Numbered from the stretch's first letter, positions 53,293-62,612 are shown. The stretch is DNA of 64,000 bases from DATLED01 sp963750255 (GCA_963750255.1 CAVVPZ010000006.1:248001-312000); one strand, 5' to 3'. Numbers and translations: made by a program. Notes: generated by a model from the letters alone, not told the origin.

Positions 53293-53970
53293 ATGCAGGC
53301 CCCGGGCGCCCTTCTCGCCTCGGGCGACCCGTGGATCCGGTGGAACTGGGTCGTCGGCCACACCGATGTCATCAGCGAACGTCTCATCGCTCACATCGAG
53401 CTCACCGCCATCACGCTGGCCATCGGTCTGGTGATCGCGGTGCCGTTGGGCGTCGCCTGCTTCACCTGGAAGCGGGTGTATCCGACCGTGCTCGGCGTGG
53501 CCGGCGTCATCTACACCATTCCGTCTCTTGCCTTGTTCGCGTTGCTGATCCCCTTCACGGGGTTGTCCCGGACGACGTCGATCGTTCCGTTGGTCAGCTA
53601 CACGCTGCTGATCCTCGTTCGCAACGTCGTCGCCGGGCTCCAGTCGGTACCGGCCGAAGTTCGAGAATCTGCCACCGGGATGGGCTACTCGCCTCTACGG
53701 CAGTTGTTGCGCATCGAGTTGCCGATGGCCGTGCCGGCCATCATGGCCGGGGTTCGGATCACCTCGGTGACGACGGTGGGCCTGGTGACGATCACCTCGC
53801 TGATCGGGGAGAAGTCGCTTGGGCTCCTCATTCTCGACGGGCTCTACCGCGACTTCCGTACCCCGCTTGTGGTGGGCACCGCGTGCGTCGTCGGTCTCTC
53901 GGCCGTCGCCGATCTCGGGTTCCTCGGCATCGAGAAACTCCTCACTCCGTGGGCCAGGAAGCGGGCCTGA
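53293..53970 (+). CDS. OpuC-type ABC transporter permease (first)
   Basis: Osmolyte importer membrane subunit, 225 residues from ATG 53293. Motif EVRESATGMGYSPLRQLLRI and the coupling EAA-like loop ELPMAVPAIMAGVRITSVTT, SLIGEKSLGLLILDGLYRDF. Its start lies 24 bases from that of the divergent ATPase gene. The second permease follows after three bases. Confidence 0.9.
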   Translation: MQAPGALLASGDPWIRWNWVVGHTDVISERLIAHIELTAITLAIGLVIAVPLGVACFTWKRVYPTVLGVAGVIYTIPSLALFALLIPFTGLSRTTSIVPLVSYTLLILVRNVVAGLQSVPAEVRESATGMGYSPLRQLLRIELPMAVPAIMAGVRITSVTTVGLVTITSLIGEKSLGLLILDGLYRDFRTPLVVGTACVVGLSAVADLGFLGIEKLLTPWARKRA

Positions 53971-53973
53971 CCT

Positions 53974-54669
53974 GTGGACTTTCTTCGCGCCGTCGCCTCC
54001 TTTCTCACGACGAGTGCCAATTGGTGGGGTGACGAGGGCATCGTCTCCCGGGTCGGCGAGCACGTGGGTATGTCGGCCCTCGCGCTCGTCACGGCAATGG
54101 CCTTGGCCCTCCCGGTCGGGCTCGTGCTCGGCCACACCGGGCGGGGCGGAACCCTCGCCATCAACATCTCGAACCTGGGGCGAGCGGTACCCAGCTTCGC
54201 CATCATCGTGTTGATGGCGTCGATCTTCGGGATCGGGGCCGAGCCGGCGTACATCGCCCTGGTGGCGCTGGCCGTGCCTCCGATGGTGACCAACACCTAC
54301 ACCGCAATCCAGGGGGTCGACCGCGAGGTGCGCGAGTCGGCCGTCGGCATGGGACTCACGGGCGGACAGGTCCTCCGACGGGTCGAGCTGCCCATGGGCC
54401 TGCCACTGATCATGGCCGGCATCCGGACCTCGGGGGTGCAGGTCGTGGCCACGGCCACGCTCGCCGCCATCGTGGGTTGGGGTGGGCTCGGCCGCTACAT
54501 CATCGACGGCCTTGCCACCCGCGACTTCGAGGAGGTGTTCGTCGGAGCCATTCTCGTCGCATTGCTCTCTCTTCTCGTCGAGATCGGGCTGAGCCTGCTG
54601 CAGCGGGCGGTGGTTCCGGCGGGACTCCGCACCGGGCTGTCGTCGCCCCTTGTGGCCGACATCGACTAG
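53974..54669 (+). CDS. OpuC-type ABC transporter permease (second)
   Basis: Second membrane subunit, 231 residues from GTG 53974. Segments GEHVGMSALALVTAMALALP, NLGRAVPSFAIIVLMASIFG and the coupling region EVRESAVGMGLTGGQVLRRV, ELPMGLPLIMAGIRTSGVQV, GWGGLGRYIIDGLATRDFEE. Paralogue of the preceding permease; the pair probably forms a heterodimer with the CBS ATPase. Confidence 0.9.
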   Translation: MDFLRAVASFLTTSANWWGDEGIVSRVGEHVGMSALALVTAMALALPVGLVLGHTGRGGTLAINISNLGRAVPSFAIIVLMASIFGIGAEPAYIALVALAVPPMVTNTYTAIQGVDREVRESAVGMGLTGGQVLRRVELPMGLPLIMAGIRTSGVQVVATATLAAIVGWGGLGRYIIDGLATRDFEEVFVGAILVALLSLLVEIGLSLLQRAVVPAGLRTGLSSPLVADID

Positions 54670-54700
54670 CAAGGTTGGACCCAACCAAGGAAGGTAATTC

Positions 54701-55669
54701 ATGCGGAAATCCCGTATCGGTGTCGTCGCCGCAGCGTTCGCGGCCGTGGCACTCCTGACGGGCGTGTGCGGCTCGGGAGACGGCAACGGTTCGACCAGTT
54801 CGGCGTCGGGCTCCGGCACCGGCGGCGAGGCAGCCGGCACGTGTTCGACGTTCTCTGGTGACGGCTCGCTCACCGTCGGAAGCACGAACTTCTCCGAGCA
54901 GGAGATCGTGGCCGAGATCTACACCCAGTGTCTCGAGGCGGCCGGGTATTCGGCCGACAAGAAGCTCAAGATCGGCTCGCGGGAGATCGTGCTCCCTGCC
55001 CTCCAGAAGGGCGACATCGACCTCTACCCCGAGTACGTCGGCACGCTCCTCACGTTCCTCGACGGGACACCGACGTCCGACGTCGACAAGACGGTGGCCG
55101 ACTTGCAGGCTGCCCTCAAGGACAAGGGCCTCCAAGTCCTCACGCCGTCTCCAGCTCAGGACAAGAACGGCTTCGCCGTGACGAAGGCCACCGCTGACCG
55201 TCTCGGCCTCAAGAAGCTCTCTGACCTCGAGGGTAAGTCGCAGGACCTCGTCTTCGGAGCCGGTCCCGAGTGCGATCAGCGGCCACTGTGTCTGGTCGGC
55301 CTGAAGCAGACCTACGGGCTCGATTTCAAGTCGGTCAAGAAACTCGACTCCGGTGGTCCGTTGACCAAGGACGCCTTGGAGAAGGGCGACATCGACGTGG
55401 GTCTCATCTTCACCTCTGACGGGGCCGTCGCCGCCCGAGGGTTCGTGGTCCTCGAGGACGACAAGAACCTGCAGCCGCCCGACAACGTCGTGCCGATCGT
55501 GCGGACCGAGGTGCTCAAGGGCGATCTCGAGCCTCTGCTCAATGCCCTTTCGGCCGAACTCACGACCGAAGGCCTGTCTGAACTCAACAAGCAAGTCGAC
55601 ATCGACAAGGCCGACCCCGCCGACGTGGCCAAGACGTGGTTGACCGAGCACGGCTTCCTCGCTTCCTGA
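54701..55669 (+). CDS. OpuC-type ABC transporter substrate-binding lipoprotein
   Basis: Binds the osmolyte outside the membrane, 322 residues. ATG 54701 follows a Shine-Dalgarno AAGGAAGG. Signal VVAAAFAAVALLTGVC gives a lipobox with Val before Cys, which is unusual but probably functional. Mature part: LTVGSTNFSEQEIVAEIYTQ, DIDLYPEYVGTLLTFLDGTP, KGDIDVGLIFTSDGAVAARG, all typical of OpuC-type (QAT family) binding proteins. Last gene of the transporter run. Confidence 0.9.
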   Translation: MRKSRIGVVAAAFAAVALLTGVCGSGDGNGSTSSASGSGTGGEAAGTCSTFSGDGSLTVGSTNFSEQEIVAEIYTQCLEAAGYSADKKLKIGSREIVLPALQKGDIDLYPEYVGTLLTFLDGTPTSDVDKTVADLQAALKDKGLQVLTPSPAQDKNGFAVTKATADRLGLKKLSDLEGKSQDLVFGAGPECDQRPLCLVGLKQTYGLDFKSVKKLDSGGPLTKDALEKGDIDVGLIFTSDGAVAARGFVVLEDDKNLQPPDNVVPIVRTEVLKGDLEPLLNALSAELTTEGLSELNKQVDIDKADPADVAKTWLTEHGFLAS

Positions 55670-55681
55670 CCGAGGCGTAGA

Positions 55682-56275
55682 TCAGTCGAGCGGCAGTCGC
55701 TCCCCGGCCTCGATGGGGCCGGGGAGCCGATTGCCAGGCGGGGCCAACGGGCACGCCCATCGATCGCTGTAGAAGCACGACGGGTGGTAGGCGTAATTGA
55801 AATCCACCACCAGGGTTCCGCGGCCGCCACCGAGGTCGGCACCCTTGACGGTGTCGAGAAGGTAGCGACCGCCGCCATAGCTCGATCGGCCGTTCGTCGC
55901 GTCTCTGAACGGGAGGAAGACCCCGCCCCCGTACGACGTGAGCCAGTAGACGTCGAGATCGCCGACGGGCAGGTGGACCGTGCCGAACCGGCGGAAGGGT
56001 GCGGACTCCCCGGCGCTGTCCTCCACCGTCGTCCCGCCGACGGGCGTGGTCGTGGTGTCGACCACGACTTCGAACCGCAGTTCGCGCCGCCACGGCCAGT
56101 ATTCCGGCGGGGGCCGGTCGTCGTCGATGGGCGAGTCGGGATGGGTGGCGAACAAGCGTCGGCGACCTTCGCGAAAGCGCGCCAGCGTCGCCGCCGGGTC
56201 GCCAGCGGTCTGTGACCTCACGTCCCGGTAGAGGTCTGCGATCTGACGGCGCCAGTCGAGCAGTGTGAGCGACAT
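55682..56275 (-). CDS. DUF1684 family protein
   Basis: A 197-residue soluble protein of the DUF1684 family, function unknown. ATG 56275 gives MSLTLLDWRRQIADLYRDVR. It contains RRRLFATHPDSPI, FRRFGTVHLPVGDLDVYWLT, GGVFLPFRDATNGRSSYGGG-R and the conserved VVDFNYAYHPSCFYSDRWAC followed by CPLAPPGNRLP. The ATG overlaps the stop of the upstream unknown gene by one base (TGATG). Same transcript as the redoxin. Confidence 0.88.
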   Translation of the reverse strand: MSLTLLDWRRQIADLYRDVRSQTAGDPAATLARFREGRRRLFATHPDSPIDDDRPPPEYWPWRRELRFEVVVDTTTTPVGGTTVEDSAGESAPFRRFGTVHLPVGDLDVYWLTSYGGGVFLPFRDATNGRSSYGGGRYLLDTVKGADLGGGRGTLVVDFNYAYHPSCFYSDRWACPLAPPGNRLPGPIEAGERLPLD

Positions 56276-56790
56276 CAGGGCCGCTGCCCGGTGTATTGAT
56301 CCCATGGCCAGGGATTGCCGGAGCCGTATCGGGTGATGCACGGGCCGGTCGGAGGATCGATACGGCCGAGGCTGCCGGGCGCGACGCGCAGCACGACCTG
56401 CGGGAAGAGGCGGGCGAAGGGATCCTGGTCGACATCACGACCGTCGGCGCCGAGGCGGAGGGCACCACCGAGGCGCGACCAGTCGACGAGGGCTGTCGAG
56501 ACGGCCACCGGCCAGGGTCCGGCCAGACATCTCCGAATGGCGCCGGTGACGGCAGCATCATCGAAAGCCACATCGCCGTGATCGGGACTGCGACACCACG
56601 ACAGCCACGTTGCCGGTCCGCCAGGGGCGACGATGCGTTCGTCGACCCGCAGGGCTCGATCGGTCGGGCGGGCGCCCTCGTCCCACACGTGGAGCCACCC
56701 GGCCCGCCGGCCGGCGACGGTCCGGAGTTCGACCGAGCGGTGCGCGGAAGGCTCGCTCCCGACGGCCACGTCGGCCCATCGCCAGCTCAC
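56275..56790 (-). CDS. Hypothetical protein between redoxin and DUF1684
   Basis: A 171-residue protein from GTG 56790, which overlaps the redoxin stop (GTGA). It reads SWRWADVAVGSEPSAHRSVE, then GWLHVWDEGARPTDRALRVD, VSTALVDWSRLGGALRLGA, RLFPQVVLRVAPGSLGRIDP and ends WPWDQYTGQRP. No signal, membrane segment or known motif is seen. Overlap with both neighbours supports a real gene working with them. Confidence 0.65.
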   Translation of the reverse strand: MSWRWADVAVGSEPSAHRSVELRTVAGRRAGWLHVWDEGARPTDRALRVDERIVAPGGPATWLSWCRSPDHGDVAFDDAAVTGAIRRCLAGPWPVAVSTALVDWSRLGGALRLGADGRDVDQDPFARLFPQVVLRVAPGSLGRIDPPTGPCITRYGSGNPWPWDQYTGQRP

Positions 56791-57308
56791 CCCCCGGGGA
56801 CTTCCCAGTCGGGACGCACAGACTGCGTCAGGCGGCGGAATCCCTGGCGCAGCTCCTCGCGGGTGGGGCGTCCCCAGAACCAATAACCGTTCCAGTACGC
56901 ATCGACGGCCAAGTCGGGCGCCGGCCCGAGGAGGAACGACGCCGGGTAATACGGGTTGTACTTGGTGTCGGTGGTCTCGCGCAGGCCGAGTTGGTCGACG
57001 TAGCGACGGTCGGGGTCGCACAGGAAGGTCCACCGGGCACCGAGGCCGGCTCGGAATGCAGCCGTCACGCCCGGTTCGTCGATGCTGATCGACACGAAGC
57101 GCGTGTAGGCGACCTCGGCCTCGTCCTGAAGGGCGACCAGCCCGCGCAAGAACTGTTGTTCCTTCGGGCACCACCAACCCCTATAGAAGTGGACGAACGT
57201 GGGGTCGCCGCCCACTAGCGCCCGGAGCGAACGCAGGTTGCCGGCGTGGTCGACCAGTTCGAGTTCGGGGAAGTTGCCGCCGGGCTGCAGGTCGTCGCGC
57301 AGGGCCAT
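56787..57308 (-). CDS. AhpC/TSA-type redoxin
   Basis: A 173-residue thioredoxin-fold protein. ATG 57308 gives MALRDDLQPGGNFPELELVD, then TFVHFYRGWWCPKEQQFLRG with a single reactive Cys where peroxiredoxins have theirs, SISIDEPGVTAAFRAGLGAR and WTFLCDPDRRYVDQLGL. The G-W-W-C-P context is that of AhpC/TSA redoxins; a second Cys is present at LCDP. Likely a peroxidase or thiol reductase. First gene of the overlapping trio with the unknown and DUF1684 genes. Confidence 0.82.
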   Translation of the reverse strand: MALRDDLQPGGNFPELELVDHAGNLRSLRALVGGDPTFVHFYRGWWCPKEQQFLRGLVALQDEAEVAYTRFVSISIDEPGVTAAFRAGLGARWTFLCDPDRRYVDQLGLRETTDTKYNPYYPASFLLGPAPDLAVDAYWNGYWFWGRPTREELRQGFRRLTQSVRPDWEVPGG

Positions 57309-57347
57309 CAAGCCATCCTGCCCGCTCGCCCCTGCAGCACGTGTGGC

Positions 57348-57512
57348 TCAGGCGGGTGCGATGGTGTCGTCGACCTTGTCGCGGCCGATCGTGCCGTCAT
57401 CGATGAACCGGCGCTCGTCGTCGAGCTCCGTGCCTTCATTGACGGACTTACGGGTCGTGTCGATCCGCTCCTGGAGATCGTCGAGCTTGTCGTGTTCGGT
57501 GTCGGGATCCAT
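57348..57512 (-). CDS. Small acidic protein (54 residues) downstream of hemerythrin
   Basis: ATG 57512 follows a strong Shine-Dalgarno (GGAAGGAACTGACC-ATG) that overlaps the end of the hemerythrin gene. The product is very acidic and charged: MDPDTEHDKLDDLQERIDTT, then RKSVNEGTELDDERRFIDDG and a tail ending IAPA. It looks helical at the start and otherwise disordered. No family recognised. Probably co-expressed with hemerythrin, two bases apart. Confidence 0.55.
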   Translation of the reverse strand: MDPDTEHDKLDDLQERIDTTRKSVNEGTELDDERRFIDDGTIGRDKVDDTIAPA

Positions 57513-57514
57513 GG

Positions 57515-58090
57515 TCAGTTCCTTCCGTTGGCGTTGACGAGGCGACCCACGGCCTCACGGCCAGCAGTGATGGCGCCGTCGAGGACGGCGATGGGAACAC
57601 CGAAGAGGATGTTGAACGGCGGAACGTCCGGGATCAGCGGGTGGGGACGCGCCGGCGCCACCTTCTTCGCCGCTTCGAGCTTTTCGCCCATCTCCTCGAG
57701 TTCCTCCACCGTGAAGGCATCGCGCACCATCGTGAAGAGGTCTGTCTCCTCCTCTTCGACGTGGTGGCGGACGTTCTCGATCAGCACGGTGAACTTGGGC
57801 TTGAACCGCTCGTGGGTGGCGGGAAGCTTCTCGAGTTCGGACAGCACGACCTTGACGGCGTGGTGCTCCTCGAGCCCTTCGAGGACCACGAAGGCCCGCT
57901 CGTCGCCGAGCTTGGCCCGAATGGCCGGATAGAAGACCTGCTCTTCGATGGCCGCGTGGCGCGACAGGTGCTCGACCACAAGGTCGCGGACTCGCAGCAG
58001 CTCGCCGGTGTCGTCGGCGGCGGTCTCGAATCGGCGGAAGAGCTCTTCGACGTTGCCGTGATCCTGCTTGAGGAGGGTCAGCGCATTCAT
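57515..58090 (-). CDS. Hemerythrin HHE domain protein
   Basis: A 191-residue di-iron, four-helix protein that may sense or bind O2, NO or peroxide. From ATG 58090: LLKQDHGNVEELFRRFETAA, LVVEHLSRHAAIEEQVFYPA, VLEGLEEHHAVKVVLSELEK and IENVRHHVEEEETDLFTMVR supply the His and Glu ligands of two HHE units. The C-terminal 45 residues (RPHPLIPDVPPFNILFGVPI) are less common. Followed by the small acidic gene. Cytoplasmic, no signal. Confidence 0.9.
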   Translation of the reverse strand: MNALTLLKQDHGNVEELFRRFETAADDTGELLRVRDLVVEHLSRHAAIEEQVFYPAIRAKLGDERAFVVLEGLEEHHAVKVVLSELEKLPATHERFKPKFTVLIENVRHHVEEEETDLFTMVRDAFTVEELEEMGEKLEAAKKVAPARPHPLIPDVPPFNILFGVPIAVLDGAITAGREAVGRLVNANGRN

Positions 58091-58114
58091 GACCCGTCCA
58101 TTCCCGAGAACGGG

Positions 58115-61100
58115 TCAGGGGTAACCGGCCGCCGTGGAGAAGACGTGATCCCAGTCGGTGTCGGCGAGTCCGATCTCGCTCAGGCGGCGGTCGGCATCGG
58201 CGCGCGCTTCGGCGGCCGAGGGGTGGTTCGTGGCCTGCAAGCCCCACGCCAGCGCCAACCGGGTCAGCGCCTGGTTGAGTCGGTCACCCGTGGCATCGGC
58301 TTCGGCCACGGCGCCCCGAAGGGCCTCGATGCCCTCGTCTCGTCGGTCGAGCCGCACGAGGGCGAACCCGCGCCCGATGCCGGTGCCGATTCGATCCAGA
58401 TACGTGCCTTGGGGAACTGACGACAGTTCGTCGACGAGTTCGAGGACGGCGTCGGCGTCGCCTGCCGCAGCCTCGGCGATCGCCAGCGCGGCGCCGGCGG
58501 CGTGACGGGCGCCAGGGGTGTGGGTCGCAGTGAAAGCTTGGCGCAGGATGTCGCGGGCGTGAGCCGGGCGGCCCAACTGCAACAGGGCCAACCCCCGTGG
58601 GACCTCGGCGTCGAAGCCGCCGGCGGCGTCGAGGGGACCTTCGAGCAGCTCTCCGAGCACGAACGCCCGGCTCGACTCGCCGAGTTGCACCGAGGCGCCG
58701 TTGCCGACCATCCGCCCGATGGTGCGGCCCTCGACGTCGAGTTCGCGCTCGGCCATGGCCGAAGCGGTGGCAAGGAGGTCGCGGCCCCGACGAAGCTCGC
58801 CACGGGCGATGAGGGCGCGGGCGAGTGTGGCCACCGATCGCAGCTCTCCGGTGGAGTCGCGGATCGATGCGAACAGGTCGCGCGCCTCGGCCGCTCGCTC
58901 GACCGCTTCCCCGGTCCGACCCAGCCACAGGCTCGTCGTTGCCAACAGGAGCCGCATCATCCCCTCGGCCCACGTGTCGCCACTTACCTCCCCGTGCTCA
59001 TCGAGCACGCGGTGGGCCAACCCGTCCGCCTCCTCGAGGAAGCCCTCCTGGAGCCTGACCCAGCCGAGCAAGCCATAGGCCCACCCCAGGCCGGTGGTGT
59101 CGCCGATCTCGCCGAAGACCTCGATCGCCTGTTGGATCCGTCTCTTGCCTTCGGCGCTGTCGCCCGCGCTCATGGAGATCCACGCCATGTTCTGATGCGC
59201 CCAGGCCTCGCCTCTCCTGTCTCCCAAGTCCTTGAACAGGGCGAGGGCGGCCGCGATGTTGGCCTCGGCCGACGTGAGCCGACCCAGGAAGAGATCGGTC
59301 ATTCCGCGAAGACGCCGGGCATCGGCTTCGCCCGGGGCGTCGCCGAGCGCTCGCCAGCGGTCGACGGCCTCGTCGAGGTTGGCCGCCGACTCATAGAGCG
59401 CGCCGTCACATTGTTCGATGTAGCCGCGGGCGGTGTAGGCCGCAGCGACAGCCCAGGCATCGCCAGCGGCTTCCGCCCCGGCCAGCGCGCTGGAGACGTC
59501 GCTGCGGGCCTCGTCGAGGTGGCGGAGGACGGCACGGGCGCGGGCCCGCTGGAGGAGGAATCGGCGACGTTGGGGAGCCCTGGTCTCGGGCAGGAGGTCG
59601 AGGGCTCGGGTGCAGAGTCGCTCGGCCACCGCCGGCGTCTCGCGGGACTCGGCCTTTGCGATCGAGCGATCGAGCCAGGTGATCGCCTCATCGAGGATGT
59701 TCGACGGGACACCCTCGACGCCGCCGAGATCGGCGTCGAGTTCCGCCGCCATGCCGAAATGGTGGGCGATCGCCTCGAGGAATTCCGACTCGCGTCCGCT
59801 CTCGGCTGCCTGCTGGCGGAGGAAAACGCCGAGGCGGGCGTGATGGCGGGCCCGCTCGCCTTTGGTCAGCGTCTCGTAGACCACCTCCCGCACGAGGTCG
59901 GATCGGAACGACCAGTCCATCCCCTCGGCCGCAAGGAGGTCTTTGGCAACCAGATGGTCGAGGTCGCGTCGCACGGCCCCGTCGATCGGTCCCGCCAATG
60001 CGCCAAGGGCCTCGAGTCGACCCACTCGACCTACGACGGCCGCATGGTCGAGCAGGCGGCGTTCCGGGTCGGGCAGGTTGTCGACCCGCGCCGCCACGAG
60101 CGCCCGCAATGTGGCCGGCAACTCGCCGGTGGGCCCGGCTTGATGGACCAGCCCGGCCAGTTCTTCGAGGAAGAACGGATTTCCACCACTGCGCTCGAGG
60201 ACGGCGTCGACGAGGGTGGCGGCTGGCTTGCCTTCGAGCAGGCGGACCAGCAACTCTTCGGCCCCGGCGCGATCGAGGGGGTCGAGGTGGATCGCGACGA
60301 GGTTGTGCCTCCCCGGCGTCGGCGCCCACCTCTCGGACACCTCGGGCCGACCGGTGACCACGCACGCGAAGGGGAGCCCGCGCATGCGATCGGGGAGCGA
60401 GTCGAGGAGTTCGAGCACGAGCGGGTCGGCCCAGTGGGCCTCACTCACGCTGAGGATCACCGGCCGGCGCAGGGTCATGTTCTGGAGGAGCCCCACGAAG
60501 GAGTGGATTGCCTCCTCGCGGGCACGGGCTGGCTCCATCTCCGAGAGCGCAGAGCGGATACCCAACAGATAGCTGAGGCCCTCGAGCGCCTTGAGGACGC
60601 GATCGGAGTCGCGGTCCATGCGAAGGCCCCACGCCACCTTGCGATGGATCTTGCCCCGGGCCTCGTCGACGCTGTCGGCGAGATCGAGGCCCATCGCCTG
60701 GCGGACGGCTGACGCGATCGGCCACCAGATGTTGGCTTCGCCGTAGGGGACGCAGCGGCCCTCGAGCACCGTGGCCGAGTGTTCGGTGGCGGCGCTGGCG
60801 TTGAGTTCTTCGGCCAAGCGGCTCTTCCCGATGCCAGCCTCGCCGGTGAGCAGTACGAACTGCGGCCGTTTGCGCTGAAAGGCCATCGTGACCGTGGCGC
60901 ACAGGATTTCCATCTCGGCGTCGCGACCGATCAGCGGCGTCCGGGCCCGGCGTCGCCGGTGGCCGGGGGGCACGAGCGCTTCGACGGCCACGAACGCATT
61001 GACCGCTTCGTCTCGGCCGCGCACGTCGACGAGGCCGGCCGGCTCGTAGCTCACCACCTCGGCCGTCTCGGTGTGGGTCGCCGGACCGACCAGCACCTGT

Positions 61101-61600
61101 CCCGGCTCGGCGGCCGTCTGGAGCCGGGCCGCCACGTTGACGGTGTCTCCCATGGCGGTGTACTCGCCACCGGCACGCAGCGCTCCGACGAGGACCTCGC
61201 CGCTGTTGACGCCGATGCGCATCCGCACGGGCGCGCCGAGTTCTCGGCTGAACGCGGCCAACGTCTGCTGCATCTGCAGTGCGGCCCGGACGGCGCGCTC
61301 GGCGTCGTCCTCGTGGGCGACCGGGGCGCCGAACAACGCCATGATCTGGTCGCCGACGATCTTGTCGACTCGCCCCCCGTGGGTGCCGATGTCGGCCACG
61401 AGCCGCTGGAACGCCGTGTCGACGAGGTTCTTCAAGCGTTCAGGGTCGGCGCCCTCGGCGAAGCCCGTGAACCCGACGAGATCGGCGAAGAGGATGGTGA
61501 CGACGCGTCGCTCCTCGGCACGAGCGAGGAGGGCGTGGCCACAGGAGGGACAGAACCGCGACCCTTCAGGAACCGACGCCCGACACGATGGGCACTCCAC
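58115..61600 (-). CDS. Class III adenylate/guanylate cyclase fused to AAA ATPase and TPR regions
   Basis: A 1161-residue signalling protein. A zinc ribbon at the start (CPSCRAS and CPSCGHA) is followed by a cyclase domain: RVVTILFADLVGFTGFAEGA (metal Asp), GGRVDKIVGDQIMALFGAPV (Lys and second Asp) and EYTAMGDTVNVAARLQTAAE with the Asn and Arg needed for catalysis, so it may be active. Next an AAA/STAND ATPase (LLTGEAGIGKSRLAEELNAS) and a long helical region with TPR-like repeats (DRRGEAWAHQNMAWISMSAG). Such proteins are common in actinomycetes as regulators of unknown input. Intact. Confidence 0.88.
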   Translation of the reverse strand: MECPSCRASVPEGSRFCPSCGHALLARAEERRVVTILFADLVGFTGFAEGADPERLKNLVDTAFQRLVADIGTHGGRVDKIVGDQIMALFGAPVAHEDDAERAVRAALQMQQTLAAFSRELGAPVRMRIGVNSGEVLVGALRAGGEYTAMGDTVNVAARLQTAAEPGQVLVGPATHTETAEVVSYEPAGLVDVRGRDEAVNAFVAVEALVPPGHRRRRARTPLIGRDAEMEILCATVTMAFQRKRPQFVLLTGEAGIGKSRLAEELNASAATEHSATVLEGRCVPYGEANIWWPIASAVRQAMGLDLADSVDEARGKIHRKVAWGLRMDRDSDRVLKALEGLSYLLGIRSALSEMEPARAREEAIHSFVGLLQNMTLRRPVILSVSEAHWADPLVLELLDSLPDRMRGLPFACVVTGRPEVSERWAPTPGRHNLVAIHLDPLDRAGAEELLVRLLEGKPAATLVDAVLERSGGNPFFLEELAGLVHQAGPTGELPATLRALVAARVDNLPDPERRLLDHAAVVGRVGRLEALGALAGPIDGAVRRDLDHLVAKDLLAAEGMDWSFRSDLVREVVYETLTKGERARHHARLGVFLRQQAAESGRESEFLEAIAHHFGMAAELDADLGGVEGVPSNILDEAITWLDRSIAKAESRETPAVAERLCTRALDLLPETRAPQRRRFLLQRARARAVLRHLDEARSDVSSALAGAEAAGDAWAVAAAYTARGYIEQCDGALYESAANLDEAVDRWRALGDAPGEADARRLRGMTDLFLGRLTSAEANIAAALALFKDLGDRRGEAWAHQNMAWISMSAGDSAEGKRRIQQAIEVFGEIGDTTGLGWAYGLLGWVRLQEGFLEEADGLAHRVLDEHGEVSGDTWAEGMMRLLLATTSLWLGRTGEAVERAAEARDLFASIRDSTGELRSVATLARALIARGELRRGRDLLATASAMAERELDVEGRTIGRMVGNGASVQLGESSRAFVLGELLEGPLDAAGGFDAEVPRGLALLQLGRPAHARDILRQAFTATHTPGARHAAGAALAIAEAAAGDADAVLELVDELSSVPQGTYLDRIGTGIGRGFALVRLDRRDEGIEALRGAVAEADATGDRLNQALTRLALAWGLQATNHPSAAEARADADRRLSEIGLADTDWDHVFSTAAGYP

Positions 61601-61622
61601 GGCCGCAGCGTAGGTCGGTGCG

Positions 61623-62589
61623 CTACTTCACGACGAGCGCGTTGGGAGGCGACGCGACGCCGCTGCGCACTCGGAGCGGAGCGGACGTGAAGAAGCCCTC
61701 GTAGACCCCGTCGGCGGCGCAATCCTCAGCCAGCGCGTCGAGGTCCCAGAGTTCGCCGAGGGGCAGGCCGAGCATCGGGAGCAGGGCGAGGTGGAGGAAG
61801 AACTCGTAGCTGCGCTCCGGCGCCGACCGGAGTTCCTCGCGCTGGTGCCTGGCTCAGGTGGCCCCCCAGAGGACAGGCCTCGACGGCCGGGTTGTCGGCC
61901 CCGATGGCGGCGACGTGGTGGTTCCAGAGCCACCGCAACATGTCTTGGCTAGGACGGAGGCCCGGTGCGTGGAGCTGGGCGGGCAGGGCGTTGCGGGTCT
62001 CGATGTCGGCGTTTCGGTACCAGGTCGTCCACCCCGTTCGGAGTAGGAGCACGTCGCCCGTGTCGATCGTGGTGCCCTGCGCGGCGAGGGTGCCGTCGAG
62101 ATCCTCGGGAGTGATGAGCTCGGAGGTGCCGCCGTCGATGGGCCTTCCGATGGATTCGCGCCACCGCGCCACATCGACGAGCACGGCACGACCGGCGAGG
62201 CCGCGTTCGGCCCACCACTGGATGCCGTGGTCGGCGTCGGCCACGCCGTTGTAATGGCCGTGGTGGTTGCGGACGTGGCGAAACCCGTCCCACTGACTGC
62301 CGCTCTGGGTGTTGAAGTGGAGGACGTCGTCGTGTCCGCCTTCGCCCAGCACCTCGTGTGCCGGCACCTGCCGGCCGAACAAGGGCGGATCGGGAAGGTC
62401 GTACTCGAGGTTCAAGGCAAAGGTCAGGCCCTTGCGGACGAGCCCGGCGGCGGCCTTGATGCGCTCGGCCGTCAGCAGGTTGAGACAACCGAGGCGGTCG
62501 TCGTCGCCCCAGAGGCTCCACGAGGAGCCCGGCGGGAGGCCGGCCCGAATGGGCAGGTCGTCGTACTCGGGCAGCGAGGGCTCGGCCAT
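61623..62589 (-). CDS. Cyclase family (kynurenine formamidase-like) hydrolase (one frameshift)
   Basis: Metal-dependent hydrolase of the cyclase/arylformamidase family. From ATG 62589: MAEPSLPEYDDLPIRAGLPP, GDDDRLGCLNLLTAERIKAA, FNTQSGSQWDGFRHVRNHHG with the metal-binding residues (the usual H-x-G-T-H-x-D is altered to Q-S-G-S-Q-W-D followed by His), and DVLLLRTGWTTWY, IGADNPAVEACPLGGHLSQ. The frame changes near 61853; the C-terminus SYEFFLHLALLPMLGLPLGE ends with VVK at 61623. About 322 codons. Substrate unknown. Confidence 0.8.
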
Positions 62590-62612
62590 GGCGCGGACGA
62601 TAGCTTCCGTTC

